From an uncultured bacterium (GTDB lineage Bacteria; Bacteroidota; Rhodothermia; Rhodothermales; Rubricoccaceae): 64,000 nt of DNA. Position numbers and translations under genes: made by a program. The notes beneath the pieces were generated by a model that was given only the letters and a program-made list of their open reading frames with translations, was not told the DNA's origin and ran no database searches. Positions 51,059 to 59,933 of the stretch are shown here, in pieces. The stretch covers positions 248,001 to 312,000 of the forward strand of contig CANLSR010000001.1 of NCBI GenBank assembly GCA_947493945.1, written 5' to 3'. How positions within the stretch are numbered: position 1 is the first letter of the stretch; the number at the start of each line of letters is the position of its first letter.

Positions 51059-51097
51059 CGGCGCGTCCCGCCCGCGCCGCCGCGACGCCGACGAGAA

Positions 51098-51131
51098 CCG
51101 CCAGCGCGGCAGCGGCCCGTGCCGCTGGCGG
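51098..51131 (+). terminator. Inverted pair of the iterated word after the dioxygenase gene
   Basis: CCGCCAGCG (51098-51106) and CGCTGGCGG (51123-51131) form a 9-bp stem with a 16-nt loop, 39 nt past the stop at 51058. Orientation is reversed relative to the other pairs. There is no T-tract. Confidence 0.4.
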
Positions 51132-51257
51132 AGACGGCCGGCGGGCGCGCAGGGCGACAAACGGAACGGCGCGGGGTCAAACGAAACCGCCCGCTCGGCC
51201 CAGAGAAGGCGGGCGCCCACTCTGGACGCTCGGCACGGGGCGTGCGGAGGCCTGGCC

Positions 51258-54179
51258 ATGGACCACCCCCACGCCTCCGCCGCCCGCCTCCGGCTCCTCT
51301 CCACCATCATCACGGGCAAGGGCCCGTTCCTGGACCGCGCCCGGGACGCGCTCCGGCTGACGGCCGACCTCATGGGCTACGAGATCGGCCTGATGAGCCA
51401 GGTGTCCGGCACCGACTACCTCGTGTCGGTGGCCCACGCGCCGGGCACCGAGATCACGGCCGGTTCGGTGTTCGACCTCCAGGACACCTACTGCGAGCTC
51501 ACGCTGGCCCAGGACGACCTGCTGGAGATCCAGCACGCCGAGCGGTCGCCCCACCGCCTCCACCCGTGCCACACGCTGTTCGGGCTCGAGAGCTACGTCG
51601 GCGTGCCCATCTGCATCGACGGCGAGGCGTGGGGCACGCTGAGCTTCTCGTCGTCGCAGCCGCTCGCAGCGGCCCTGGGCGAGGGCGACCACGACCTCGT
51701 CCGGCTGCTCGCGACCTGGATCGGGAGCGTCCTGGAGCGCGACACCCGGGACCAGCGGCTGGCCGAGGAGGCCGGCCGGCTCCACGCCATCGTGGACCAG
51801 GCCCCGATCGTCGTCTACGGCCTCGACGCCGAGGGCCGGTTCACCCTGTCCGAGGGTGCCGGGCTGGCCAGCCTCGGGCTGGAGCCGGGCGAGGTCGTCG
51901 GCGAGTCCATCTTCGACCTCTACGGCCACCTGGACGTGGCGATCGTGGCCATCCAGCGCGTGCTCGGCGGCGAGCCCCAATCGTGGGAGAACGTCAACGG
52001 ATCGGCCGTGTTCGTGAACAAGGCCCGCCCCGTCCGCGCCCCCGACGGATCGGTAAAGGGGCTGATCGGCGTCTCGTTCGACGTCACCGAGCAGGCCCGG
52101 GCGCGCGAGGCGCTGGCCGAGAGCGAGGCCCGGCTCCGCGCGCTCAGCGCGGCCTCGTTCGAGGGCATCGCGTTCACCGAGCACGGGCGGATCATCGACG
52201 GCAACGACCAGCTGGCCCGGCTGTTCGGCTACGACTGCGTCGCGGACCTCGTCGACGCCCCGGCCCAGCAGTTTGCCGCCCCCGAGTTCACCGACAAGGT
52301 GACGCAGATGATCCGCGACGGCAACCCCGACCCGTACGAGATCGCGTGCGTGCGCCGGGACGGGTCGCGGTTCTGGGCCGAGGTCCAGGGCCACCCGACG
52401 CCGTTCCACGGCCGGACGGTCCGCATGACGGCCGTCCGCGACGTCACGTCCCGCAAGCAGGCCGAGGAGCAGCGCCGCTTCCAGGCCGACGTGCTCGCCC
52501 ACGTCTCCGACGCCGTCGTGGCCCTCGACCTCGACGGCCGCGTCACCTACTGGAACGACGGCGCGGCGGCCCTCCACGGGCGGACCGCGAGCCAGGCGCT
52601 GGGCCGGCCGCTCGAAGAGGTCGTGACCTACCTCGGGGCCACCCTGGACGACTCGCCCCACGACCAGCCCGCGGAGGCCGCACTCCGCAGCGAGGCCGCC
52701 CGCAACGGCGAGCTGATCCTGGCCGGCCCGGACGGACGGCGCCGCTTCGTGTCGGTCTCGGTGAGCGTGCTCTGCGACGACCAGGGTACCGAGCGCGGCC
52801 TGCTCGCGGTCTCGCACGACGTGACGGCCCAGCGCGAGATGTCGGCCCGGCTGCGCCACCAGGCCAGCCACGACGCCCTAACGGGCCTCCCCAACCGCAC
52901 CCTGTTCCGCAAGCGGATCGCGGCGGCGCTGGCCAGGGACGCCCCGTTCGCCGTCCTGTTCGTGGACCTCGACCGGTTCAAGGTGGTCAACGACTCGCTG
53001 GGCCACGGCGCCGGCGACCGGCTCCTGACCACGGTGGCCCAGCGGCTGCGCCAAGCGTTCGGGCCCGTCAGAGGCGCCGTCGTCGCCCGGCTCGGCGGCG
53101 ACGAGTTCGGCGTGATGGCGCCCACCGCTCGCCTGGACCCCGAGGCGGCGGGGGCCACAGTGCTCCAGGCGCTCGCGCCGGCGCTCGACCTCGGGCCGCG
53201 GGCCGTCTCGCCCTCGGCCAGCGTCGGCGTGGTGGCGCACGCCGAGCGCTACGACGAGCCCGAGGCCATCCTGCGCGACGCCGACACGGCCATGTACGCG
53301 GCCAAGCACGGCGGCCGCGGCCGGCTCGCGGTCTTTGCCGAGGCCATGCACGAGCGGGCCGCGCTCCGCTTCGGCCTGGAGCACGACCTGCCCTACGCCG
53401 CCGGCCGAGGCCAGCTCCGCGCCTACTTCCAGCCCATCGTGGACCTCGACACCGGCCACGTGATCGGCTTCGAGTCGCTCATCCGCTGGGCGCACCCCGA
53501 GCTGGGCCTGCTCGCCCCGGGCCACTTTCTGCCGCTGGCGGAGGAGCTCGGCCTCGTCACCGACCTCGACCGCTGGATGCTCGACGCCACCTGCGCCGAG
53601 GTGGCCACCTGGGGCGCCGACGCGTTGGGGGCGCTCGCGCTGGTCAGCCTCAACTGCTCCGACCAGACGTTCCTGAGCGTCGGCCTGGCCGACTACGCCC
53701 GCGCCGCCGCCGACCAGGCCGGGCTGCCGCCGGGGTGCCTAATGCTGGAGCTGACCGAGCGCGCGCTGGTCGACATCGACCTGGCCCGGGAGGTCGTGGG
53801 CGCGGCGCAGCGCAACGGGATCCAGCTGGCCATCGACGACTTCGGCGCCGGCTACTCGTCGCTCGGGCTGCTGCACGCGCTGCCGGTGGACGGCGTCAAG
53901 ATCGACCGCACGTTCATCCGCGACCTGGAGGTCTCGCGGCCGGCGCGCGCCGTGGTCCGGGCCGTGGTGGGGCTGTCCGACGACCTGGGAATGCGGGCCA
54001 TCGGCGAGGGCGTCGAGACGCCGGAGCAACTCCGCGTGCTCCGCGAGGCGGGGGCCCGCCACGCCCAGGGCTACCTGTTCGCGCGCCCGGTGCCGGCCCA
54101 CCAAGCGCGCGCCATGCTCAAAGACCCGCCGTGGGCCGATTCCTGGGACGCCTGGACGCGCGACCTGGTCACCGCCTGA
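51258..54179 (+). CDS. GAF-PAS-PAS-PAS-GGDEF-EAL c-di-GMP signalling protein
   Basis: This 973-residue soluble sensor protein has an N-terminal GAF-like domain (about 10-160) and three PAS domains (about 172-285, 292-400 and 407-525). A diguanylate cyclase domain follows with intact GGDEF (613-617), then a phosphodiesterase domain. The latter's signature is ESL (739-741) instead of EAL, but the catalytic Glu is kept, with ELTE near 831, DDFGAGYSS near 860, the Lys in VKIDRTFI and a final QGYLFARP. No RxxD inhibition site precedes GGDEF. Both activities are plausible. The start is ATG 51258; no membrane helix is seen. It is the only c-di-GMP gene here. Confidence 0.93.
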   Translation: MDHPHASAARLRLLSTIITGKGPFLDRARDALRLTADLMGYEIGLMSQVSGTDYLVSVAHAPGTEITAGSVFDLQDTYCELTLAQDDLLEIQHAERSPHRLHPCHTLFGLESYVGVPICIDGEAWGTLSFSSSQPLAAALGEGDHDLVRLLATWIGSVLERDTRDQRLAEEAGRLHAIVDQAPIVVYGLDAEGRFTLSEGAGLASLGLEPGEVVGESIFDLYGHLDVAIVAIQRVLGGEPQSWENVNGSAVFVNKARPVRAPDGSVKGLIGVSFDVTEQARAREALAESEARLRALSAASFEGIAFTEHGRIIDGNDQLARLFGYDCVADLVDAPAQQFAAPEFTDKVTQMIRDGNPDPYEIACVRRDGSRFWAEVQGHPTPFHGRTVRMTAVRDVTSRKQAEEQRRFQADVLAHVSDAVVALDLDGRVTYWNDGAAALHGRTASQALGRPLEEVVTYLGATLDDSPHDQPAEAALRSEAARNGELILAGPDGRRRFVSVSVSVLCDDQGTERGLLAVSHDVTAQREMSARLRHQASHDALTGLPNRTLFRKRIAAALARDAPFAVLFVDLDRFKVVNDSLGHGAGDRLLTTVAQRLRQAFGPVRGAVVARLGGDEFGVMAPTARLDPEAAGATVLQALAPALDLGPRAVSPSASVGVVAHAERYDEPEAILRDADTAMYAAKHGGRGRLAVFAEAMHERAALRFGLEHDLPYAAGRGQLRAYFQPIVDLDTGHVIGFESLIRWAHPELGLLAPGHFLPLAEELGLVTDLDRWMLDATCAEVATWGADALGALALVSLNCSDQTFLSVGLADYARAAADQAGLPPGCLMLELTERALVDIDLAREVVGAAQRNGIQLAIDDFGAGYSSLGLLHALPVDGVKIDRTFIRDLEVSRPARAVVRAVVGLSDDLGMRAIGEGVETPEQLRVLREAGARHAQGYLFARPVPAHQARAMLKDPPWADSWDAWTRDLVTA

Positions 54180-54181
54180 CC

Positions 54182-54206
54182 CGCTGGTGGACCGCCTCCG
54201 CCAGCG
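54182..54206 (+). terminator. Inverted pair hairpin after the GGDEF-EAL gene
   Basis: CGCTGGTGGA (54182-54191) and TCCGCCAGCG (54197-54206) form a 10-bp stem with one G-T pair and a CCGCC loop, starting three bases past the stop. It is one of three hairpins with nearly the same stem-loop design. Confidence 0.6.
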
Positions 54207-54273
54207 CGGGGCGGTTTCGGCGAGCGGGGCGCCGGGGGCGGGCGGGGCGTCCCTGCGGGCCCCCGGGCCCCGA

Positions 54274-55188
54274 TCACCCGCCGCCCAGCGCCTCCGCCAG
54301 CGCGGCGGCCTCGGCGCGGATGGCGTCGGCGCCCTCGACGGCGCGGAGCCAGTCCGGGGGGAAGACGGCGGTGCCGTGGAGCGCGCCCATCAGCGCGCCC
54401 ACGCAGGCGCCCACCGCCGCCGCGTCGCCGCCCACGTTGACGGCCGCCAGCAGCGTCGACTCCACCAGCGACGGCGAGCGGGCCACCATCGCGACGGCGA
54501 ACGGGAACGCCTCGTCGGCCGCCGACCCGGTCCCATTGCACAGGTCCTGGAGGTCCAGCGGGTAGTCGTCGAGGTGCCCCGCCAGCAGGCCCAGGCGCGC
54601 CGAGACGCGGTCGTCGGCGCCCAGGAGGCGCTCGCTGTCGCGTGCGGCCGAGACTGCCGCGCCCAGGACCTGGGCGCCCGAGAGCGCCTCGGGGTCCTTG
54701 CCCAGGCACGTGCGCAGGGCCGCGACCTGGGCCGCCGCCGCGACCGCCGCCGCCGGGTGCGGGTCGATGGACCGGAGCAGCATCGACGCCCAGCGCGCGC
54801 CGGCCAGGTCCGCCAGCCCGCGGAGCCGGGCCTGGACGCCCAGCGGCGCCGCCATCGCCGCGCCCGCGCTGCTCGGGCCGACCACGCCGCCCCGTCGGAG
54901 GTCGCCCTCGGGCGGCAACTCGGCCAGGAACGCCTGGCGGACTCCGTCGGGGCTGTCGGGCGCGCCGCTGGCGAGCGCCCGCGCCAAGGCGCGGGCGCGC
55001 TGGGTGTCGGCGGTCCACTGGCCCCGGCCCAGGTCGCCGCGCTTGTCGTCGGCCGCGAGGTCCTTGATCCCCTTGTAGTACGTGCGGACGTTCTGGTGGC
55101 TCAGGCCCTCGACGGGCATCCCGAGGGCGTCGCCCAGGGCGGAGCCGAGCAGGGTGGCGACCAAGCGGTCGTGGAACGGTGCGGGCAC
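54274..55188 (-). CDS. ADP-ribosylglycohydrolase (DraG) homologue with altered metal site
   Basis: This 304-residue protein has the DraG/ARH all-helical fold. GSALGDALGMPVEG (15-28) and GQWTADTQ (56-63) are the usual first motifs, but the metal-binding Asp-Asp pair is Ala-Asp (A60). The second metal motif, normally GGDTDT, reads GGDAAAVG (253-260), with the key Asp replaced by Ala257. Several metal ligands are therefore missing, and catalysis may be lost or changed. The start is GTG 55188. It is divergent from ccmB across 53 bases that contain face-to-face -7-like boxes. Confidence 0.85.
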   Translation of the reverse strand: MPAPFHDRLVATLLGSALGDALGMPVEGLSHQNVRTYYKGIKDLAADDKRGDLGRGQWTADTQRARALARALASGAPDSPDGVRQAFLAELPPEGDLRRGGVVGPSSAGAAMAAPLGVQARLRGLADLAGARWASMLLRSIDPHPAAAVAAAAQVAALRTCLGKDPEALSGAQVLGAAVSAARDSERLLGADDRVSARLGLLAGHLDDYPLDLQDLCNGTGSAADEAFPFAVAMVARSPSLVESTLLAAVNVGGDAAAVGACVGALMGALHGTAVFPPDWLRAVEGADAIRAEAAALAEALGGG

Positions 55189-55208
55189 GGGCGCGGGGGT
55201 TGGGGTCG

Positions 55209-55222
55209 GCGTGCTATCCTCC
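55209..55222. promoter_or_regulatory. Overlapping divergent -7-like boxes between DraG homologue and ccmB
   Basis: The minus strand reads TAGCACGC (55216-55209), 20 nt before the DraG-homologue GTG. The plus strand reads TATCCTCC (55215-55222), 19 nt before the ccmB ATG. The two boxes share one TA step. Both are weak matches to the consensus. Confidence 0.3.
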
Positions 55223-55241
55223 CCGGCTCCCCCCCGTTCCC

Positions 55242-55913
55242 ATGCGCTGGCTGGCCGGTACCCTGTCCGTCGTCGCCAACGACGCCCGCCTCGAACTCCG
55301 CACGCGCGTGGCCCTGAGCGGGCTGGGCCTGTTCGTGGCCGCGTCGCTGATCCTGGTGCGGATCGCCGTCCAGGGCGCGCCGACGGTGCCCGTCGCGGCG
55401 GCGCTGTTGTGGATCGTGGTCGTGTTCGCCGCGGCGGTCGGGCTGGGGCGCGCGTTCGTGGCCGAGGAAGAGCGCGGCACGTCGCTCCTGCTCCAGCTCC
55501 ACTTGCGGCCGAGCCAGGTGTTCGCCGGCAAGCTGGCGTTCAACGTGGCGCTGATGACGGCCGTGGTGGCCCTGGCCGCGGGCGGCTTCCGCATCCTGGT
55601 GCCCGTGCCGCTGGGCGCGCCCGGCGTGTGGGCCGCCGCGCTGGCGCTGGGCGCCGTCGGCATCGCCGGGACGACGACGCTGCTCTCGGCCTTGGTGGCA
55701 CGGGCACGGGCGGCCGGCCCGCTCCTGCCGGTCCTGGCGTTCCCGCTCCTCGTCCCGCTCCTCTACCCCGCCGTCGCCCTGACTGAGCTGGCCTCCGGCA
55801 GCGCCGCCGGCGTGTGGGACGCCGCCGCCGAGGACCTGACGCTGATGGCGTCCTACGCCGGGCTCCTGATCTCGGCCTCGTTCCTGCTGTTCGACTACGT
55901 CTGGCGCGACTGA
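55242..55913 (+). CDS. ccmB: Heme exporter protein CcmB
   Basis: This 223-residue membrane protein of cytochrome c maturation has about six helices. The conserved EEERGTSLLLQLHLRPSQVFAGK-like segment (about 75-95) is shared by CcmB proteins. CcmB pairs with the ATPase CcmA to drive heme attachment through CcmC/CcmE. No ccmA, ccmC or other ccm gene is in the window, which is unusual. ATG 55242 is chosen over the earlier in-frame codons because it gives the normal N-terminus. The gene ends convergent with the outer-membrane receptor gene. Confidence 0.88.
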   Translation: MRWLAGTLSVVANDARLELRTRVALSGLGLFVAASLILVRIAVQGAPTVPVAAALLWIVVVFAAAVGLGRAFVAEEERGTSLLLQLHLRPSQVFAGKLAFNVALMTAVVALAAGGFRILVPVPLGAPGVWAAALALGAVGIAGTTTLLSALVARARAAGPLLPVLAFPLLVPLLYPAVALTELASGSAAGVWDAAAEDLTLMASYAGLLISASFLLFDYVWRD

Positions 55914-56099
55914 CGCCCCGCTGGCAGGGGCCGTCGGCGAGAGCGGCCGCCCCCCCGTCCCAGCCTGGTGGGAGTAGGGACCTCCCGAGCCCACCTCAAA
56001 ACCCGTCGTCCCCGCGCACGCAGGAATTCAGGGTGCGGGGAACGCCCCCCGCGCCGACCGCCAGCGCGGCAGACGGGGGGCAGCTCCCACCCTTGCCAG

Positions 56100-56141
56100 C
56101 CGTCCGAGAGACCTTGAGCCACGCGACGGACTCTCGGACGG
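56100..56141 (-). terminator. Hairpin downstream of the outer-membrane receptor gene
   Basis: CCGTCCGAGAG (56100-56110) and CTCTCGGACGG (56131-56141) form a perfect 11-bp stem with a 20-nt loop, 14 nt past the leftward stop at 56156. There is no T-tract; its sequence is unrelated to the iterated word. The rest of 55914-56155 shows no gene. Confidence 0.5.
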
Positions 56142-56155
56142 GGGCAGCGCCTTCG

Positions 56156-58717
56156 CTAGATCCCGAAGCCGCCGTCGTCCATGCCGCCCTGCTGGGGCTG
56201 CTGGGGCTGCTGGGGCTGCGGGCGATTCTGGCCCGAGCCGAACGTGTACGTCAGCGTGAACGACGCGCTCTGGATGCTCGGGTTGAAGGACGTGTCGCGC
56301 AGGAACGTCCCGTCGTTCGTGTTGAACTCGAACTTGGCCAGCCCGAACGGGTCGTTGACGCGCGCCGCCAGCCGCAACCGGTCGCTCAAGGTCTGGTTGA
56401 TGCCGATGTTCGAGAACACGAACGCGCCGCGCTCGCCGTCGACCGTCTTGCGCGCGCCGCGGTAGAACACGAAGCCCTGGATCTCGGTCCCCTCGCGCAC
56501 CTTGAACTGGAGGCTGGTGCGGGCGTCGAAGGCCAGCGCCTTGGTGTCGGCCTCGCCCGGGTTGGGATCGGTCGTGACGGCCTGGTACAGGCTCCCGCTG
56601 GCGAACCCGCGGAGGGCGCCGCCCAGGAACTGGCCGAACAGCGTCAGGTCGGCGCCGGCGTTGCTCTCCGAGTCCAGGTTGCCCGGGTAGAACAGGGCGG
56701 TGCCGTTGTCGTTGGTGAACACGCGCCGCGAGATCACGTCGGTGGTGCGGCGGTAGAACGGCGTCAGGGTGGCGAAAAACTTGTACTGCAGCGTCAGCTC
56801 GAACGAGTCGGTGTACTCGGGCCGGAGCGTCGGCGAGCCGACGCGCACGAACGTCGTGTCGGACAGGTCCGGGAACGGGTTGAGGAAGAACGTCCGCGGC
56901 CGGTTGATCCGGCGGCTGTACGAGGCCTTGACGAGCGACCCGGGCTCGAACGCGTAGGTCACGAACGCGCTCGGGAACAGGCTGGTGTAGCTCTGGTCGG
57001 TCGCGTCGAGGTCCAGGTCCGGCGCGTCCGGCGGGCGGAAGCCGTCCGGGATCTCGGTGCTCAGGTCGAAGCCGCGCCGGGCGTGCTCGGCACGGAGCCC
57101 GCCCTGGAGCTGGAGCTTGCCGAAGCCGCGCGCGGCCTGGAGGTAGACCGCCGCGATCTGGCGGTCGTAGTCGAAGGCGTTGGTCTGGTTGAGGTCCGGC
57201 ACCAGGCTGCCCATGTCCTGGCCGCTCTCGACCTGGCTGTCGCTGCCGACCCACTCCGAGGTCAGCTTGCTGCCCACCTCCAGCTTGACGTCGCCGACGG
57301 GCCGCGTGTAGTCGACCTGGAACGAGGCCTCGTCGTTGGTCTCGTCCTGGAGTTGGGACGTGAACGGCGCCCGGAGCGAGCCGCCGGGCACGACCACCTG
57401 GCCGCCGCTGTCGACGAACAGGCCCAGCCCGTCGTTGGCGTTGTGGGTGTAGCGCGTCTCGACCGCCAGCTCGTGGCCGCTCTGGGTGCCGCCGCCGCCG
57501 CGCGGGCCGCCGAAGCCGCCGCGCCCGCGGCCGCCGCCTCCCGTCCCGCCCTGGCCGCCGCCCGCGCTGGCCCCGGCGTCGGGGAACTGGCGGCGGAAGA
57601 CCAGCGCGAGGTCGCCGTTGAGCCCGTCGCCGTCGTTGGTGGTGGCCCGCTCCGAGAGGACGACGTCGCCGGCGCTCGTCCGGGTAAACTCCGTGAGCCC
57701 GTCCGAGCCGTTGGAGCGGAGGCCGAGCGAGCCCTCGGCGGCCAGCGTCGTGCCCTCGGAAAGCGTGTAGGTCGCCGAGCCGTTGAAGAAGTTGGACAGG
57801 TCGTCGTTGTCGGTCGTCCCGATCTGGTTCAGGATGGGCGTCCCGTTGATCAGGCTCTGGTTGGACGTGATCGAGACGCCGCGCTCGCCGTAGCGCAGGC
57901 CGTACTGGCCGTTGAGGTCCCAATCCCCTTTCTGGTAGCTGAGGTTGGCGCCCAGGTTGCCGCTGAACTCGGTCCCGGCCCCGAACGTGAGCCCGCCCGA
58001 AAGGCCGCGGTCCGTGCCCTCGGCGAGCACGATGTTGACGATGCCGCTCATGCCGTCGGGCTCGTACTTGGCGCTCGGGTTGGGGATCACCTCGACGCGC
58101 TCCACCTTGTCGGCGGGGATCTGGCGCAGGAGCGCAGCCAAGAACGCGCCGCGGACGGGCGTCGGGCGGCCGTTGATCTGGATCACCACGTTCTGGTTGC
58201 CGCGCAGCGACACGTTGCCGTCGGTGTCGACCTCCAGCGACGGCAGCGTCTGGAGCGTTTCGAGCGCGCTCCCACCGGCGGTCACGGCCTGCTCCTGGAC
58301 GTTGTAGACCGTCCGGTCGGCCTGCTGCTCCACGAAGTCGCGCGCGGCGACGACCTCGGCCTCTTCCAGCAGCTCGGCGCCCTCGGCCAGCCGGATCTCG
58401 CCCAGGGCGGTCGGCGCCCCGGCGGCGACGGCGAACTCGGGCACCTCGACCGACTCGTAGCCGATAAAGCTGACGCGCGCCGAGTACGAGCCCGCGCCGA
58501 CCGGGTCGATGGTCACCGTGCCGTCGAGGCCGGTGGCGCCGCCCGTCGCGAAGCTGGAGTCGCTCCCGGCGTAGAGCGCGAGCGTGGCGGACGGCAGCGG
58601 CTCGCCGGTCGCGGCGTCGACGACGCGGGCGGTGACGGAGCCGGCGGGCCGGCCCTGGGCCGATGCGCTGGCGGTGAGCGCCAGCAGGACGAGGAGGAGC
58701 GGGAAGCGAAGGGGCAT
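56156..58717 (-). CDS. TonB-dependent/outer-membrane beta-barrel receptor with carboxypeptidase-regulatory domain
   Basis: This 853-residue outer-membrane protein starts with a signal peptide (about 1-20). A carboxypeptidase-regulatory-like beta domain follows (about 25-110, SVTARVVDAATGEPLPSA then YSARVSFIGYESVEV), and then a plug-like segment with TLPSLEVDTDGNVSLRGNQNV near 150. A long barrel typical of the OMP_b-brl_3 group of Bacteroidota makes up the rest. The C-terminus is Pro-Gln rich (PQQPQQ repeats) before the last residues. The ligand is unknown; no SusD-like or uptake gene is adjacent. ATG 58717 has TAGCCTCG 24 nt upstream. Confidence 0.85.
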   Translation of the reverse strand: MPLRFPLLLVLLALTASASAQGRPAGSVTARVVDAATGEPLPSATLALYAGSDSSFATGGATGLDGTVTIDPVGAGSYSARVSFIGYESVEVPEFAVAAGAPTALGEIRLAEGAELLEEAEVVAARDFVEQQADRTVYNVQEQAVTAGGSALETLQTLPSLEVDTDGNVSLRGNQNVVIQINGRPTPVRGAFLAALLRQIPADKVERVEVIPNPSAKYEPDGMSGIVNIVLAEGTDRGLSGGLTFGAGTEFSGNLGANLSYQKGDWDLNGQYGLRYGERGVSITSNQSLINGTPILNQIGTTDNDDLSNFFNGSATYTLSEGTTLAAEGSLGLRSNGSDGLTEFTRTSAGDVVLSERATTNDGDGLNGDLALVFRRQFPDAGASAGGGQGGTGGGGRGRGGFGGPRGGGGTQSGHELAVETRYTHNANDGLGLFVDSGGQVVVPGGSLRAPFTSQLQDETNDEASFQVDYTRPVGDVKLEVGSKLTSEWVGSDSQVESGQDMGSLVPDLNQTNAFDYDRQIAAVYLQAARGFGKLQLQGGLRAEHARRGFDLSTEIPDGFRPPDAPDLDLDATDQSYTSLFPSAFVTYAFEPGSLVKASYSRRINRPRTFFLNPFPDLSDTTFVRVGSPTLRPEYTDSFELTLQYKFFATLTPFYRRTTDVISRRVFTNDNGTALFYPGNLDSESNAGADLTLFGQFLGGALRGFASGSLYQAVTTDPNPGEADTKALAFDARTSLQFKVREGTEIQGFVFYRGARKTVDGERGAFVFSNIGINQTLSDRLRLAARVNDPFGLAKFEFNTNDGTFLRDTSFNPSIQSASFTLTYTFGSGQNRPQPQQPQQPQQGGMDDGGFGI

Positions 58718-58741
58718 CGTCGAGGGGGAGTCGGGAACGGG

Positions 58742-58749
58742 CGAGGCTA
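58742..58749 (-). promoter_or_regulatory. -7-like box TAGCCTCG of the outer-membrane receptor gene
   Basis: TAGCCTCG on the minus strand lies 24 nt before the ATG at 58717. It has one mismatch to TANCTTSG. Confidence 0.4.
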
Positions 58750-58899
58750 CGAGAAAAGAGGCTCAGGGGTGTGGCGGACGTGCGCCGGAACGGCGGAGAG
58801 CACGCGAACCGTGCCCGCTACGGGGACACGCGCCGCCAGTTGCGCGCCGGGAGCCTCGGGCCCGTCGCGGCCTCGGTCCGCGGTGCGCCGGATCGGGGC

Positions 58900-58907
58900 T
58901 AGCTTGG
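58900..58907 (+). promoter_or_regulatory. -7-like box TAGCTTGG of the 58931 lipoprotein gene
   Basis: TAGCTTGG ends 23 nt before the ATG at 58931. It is identical in sequence and spacing to the fabI box. Confidence 0.55.
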
Positions 58908-58930
58908 CCCCCTCGTCCCCCCCGACGCTC

Positions 58931-59617
58931 ATGTGGAAGATCCCGCTCGCGGGGCGCCCGACCCTCCTCCCGCTGGCGGCCCTGCTGGCCGCGCTCGGCA
59001 CGGCCGGTTTGGGTGGCTGCGTGCCCTACGCCGTCGGCACGACGGCCAAGACGGCCCCGGCCCGCGAGGTCCAGCCCAGCGTGGTGCTCCAGGTGGTCTC
59101 GTCGCGGCGCGACCTCGACCGCGACGACCGGCCGCGCGGCGCCGGCCTCGCCATCGGCAACTCGGCGCGGCTGGGGCTCGACGCCCGCTCCGACGTCGGC
59201 GTCCAGATTATCGGGCTGGGCAGCATCACGGCGACGTACAAGCGGCGCCTGACCGGCCCGCTGGAGTCGGACCGCGGGACGGCGCTCGTCGTCGGGGCCG
59301 GCGTCGTCGGGACGAGCCACCTCCACGCCGAGGCCACGTTCGTCGCCTCGCCCGGCGCGCTCCAGATCGCGCCCCAGGTGGTGCCCTACGGCGGCGTCCG
59401 CGTCCAAGACCTGACGCCGTTCGGGGGCAACGCGCTGGGGTCGGGCCCGGCCGTCGGGCTGTTCGTCGGCGGCCGGTTCGGGTGGGCGGACCTGGGGCTG
59501 AGCCCCGAGGTGGGCGTGTTCTACAGCCCGTCGCCGCTGGTGGGCGACCGCGACGTGATCATCGTGCCGTCGATCACCGTCCGCGGCGACCGCCTTCGCA
59601 AGGCGCTCGGCCTCTAG
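58931..59617 (+). CDS. Lipoprotein, probably outer-membrane beta-barrel-like
   Basis: I do not recognise the family. The 228-residue product has a lipoprotein signal with lipobox GLGGC. The remainder alternates Gly- and aromatic-containing short strands (for example [15 protein letters not shown] and [13 protein letters not shown]), suggestive of a small barrel or beta-sandwich, and ends with [18 protein letters not shown]. The ATG at 58931 is preceded by a strong TAGCTTGG box. It is divergent from the receptor gene and followed at once by a 3'-end hairpin. Confidence 0.7.
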   Translation: MWKIPLAGRPTLLPLAALLAALGTAGLGGCVPYAVGTTAKTAPAREVQPSVVLQVVSSRRDLDRDDRPRGAGLAIGNSARLGLDARSDVGVQIIGLGSITATYKRRLTGPLESDRGTALVVGAGVVGTSHLHAEATFVASPGALQIAPQVVPYGGVRVQDLTPFGGNALGSGPAVGLFVGGRFGWADLGLSPEVGVFYSPSPLVGDRDVIIVPSITVRGDRLRKALGL

Positions 59618-59644
59618 CCGCTAGCGGACGCCCTCCGCCAGCGG
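59618..59644 (+). terminator. Inverted pair hairpin directly after the 58931 gene
   Basis: CCGCTAGCGGA (59618-59628) and TCCGCCAGCGG (59634-59644) make an 11-bp stem with one mismatch and a CGCCC loop, touching the TAG stop codon. It has nearly the same design as 17893-17927 and 54182-54206. Confidence 0.6.
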
Positions 59645-59667
59645 GGCGGGACAGCGCCGAGAAGGCG

Positions 59668-59871
59668 CTAGCTCGACTCGCGCTCGCTCCCGTCGTCGGC
59701 GCGCGAGCCGGTCCGGTTGCCCGTCCGGTCGGGCGGCGTCGTCTCGCCGGCGGCGTGCTTGGTCTGGCCGCCGCCGCCGGAACCGCCCCCGCCCCCGCCC
59801 TGCTCGTCGCCGTGCTGCTTTTGCCAGCCGGACTTCTGGTTGCTCTCGGCCTTGTCGGAGTCGTCGGACAT
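59668..59871 (-). CDS. Small hydrophilic Gly-rich protein
   Basis: This 67-residue protein is rich in Gly, Ser, Asp, Glu and Gln, with a central run of glycines (about 26-34) and no hydrophobic segment, so it is probably disordered. I do not recognise a family; small proteins of this kind occur as stress-associated or spacer peptides. ATG 59869-59871 is the best start. The very long open frame it belongs to is otherwise antisense to metH. It lies between two convergent/divergent genes. It may not be translated. Confidence 0.45.
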   Translation of the reverse strand: MSDDSDKAESNQKSGWQKQHGDEQGGGGGGSGGGGQTKHAAGETTPPDRTGNRTGSRADDGSERESS

Positions 59872-59933
59872 CGTGCTTGGGGGAAGGTGGGGCCGTTCCG
59901 ACGAGGCCGGGAACGCCCGGTTCGCGCGCGCGC

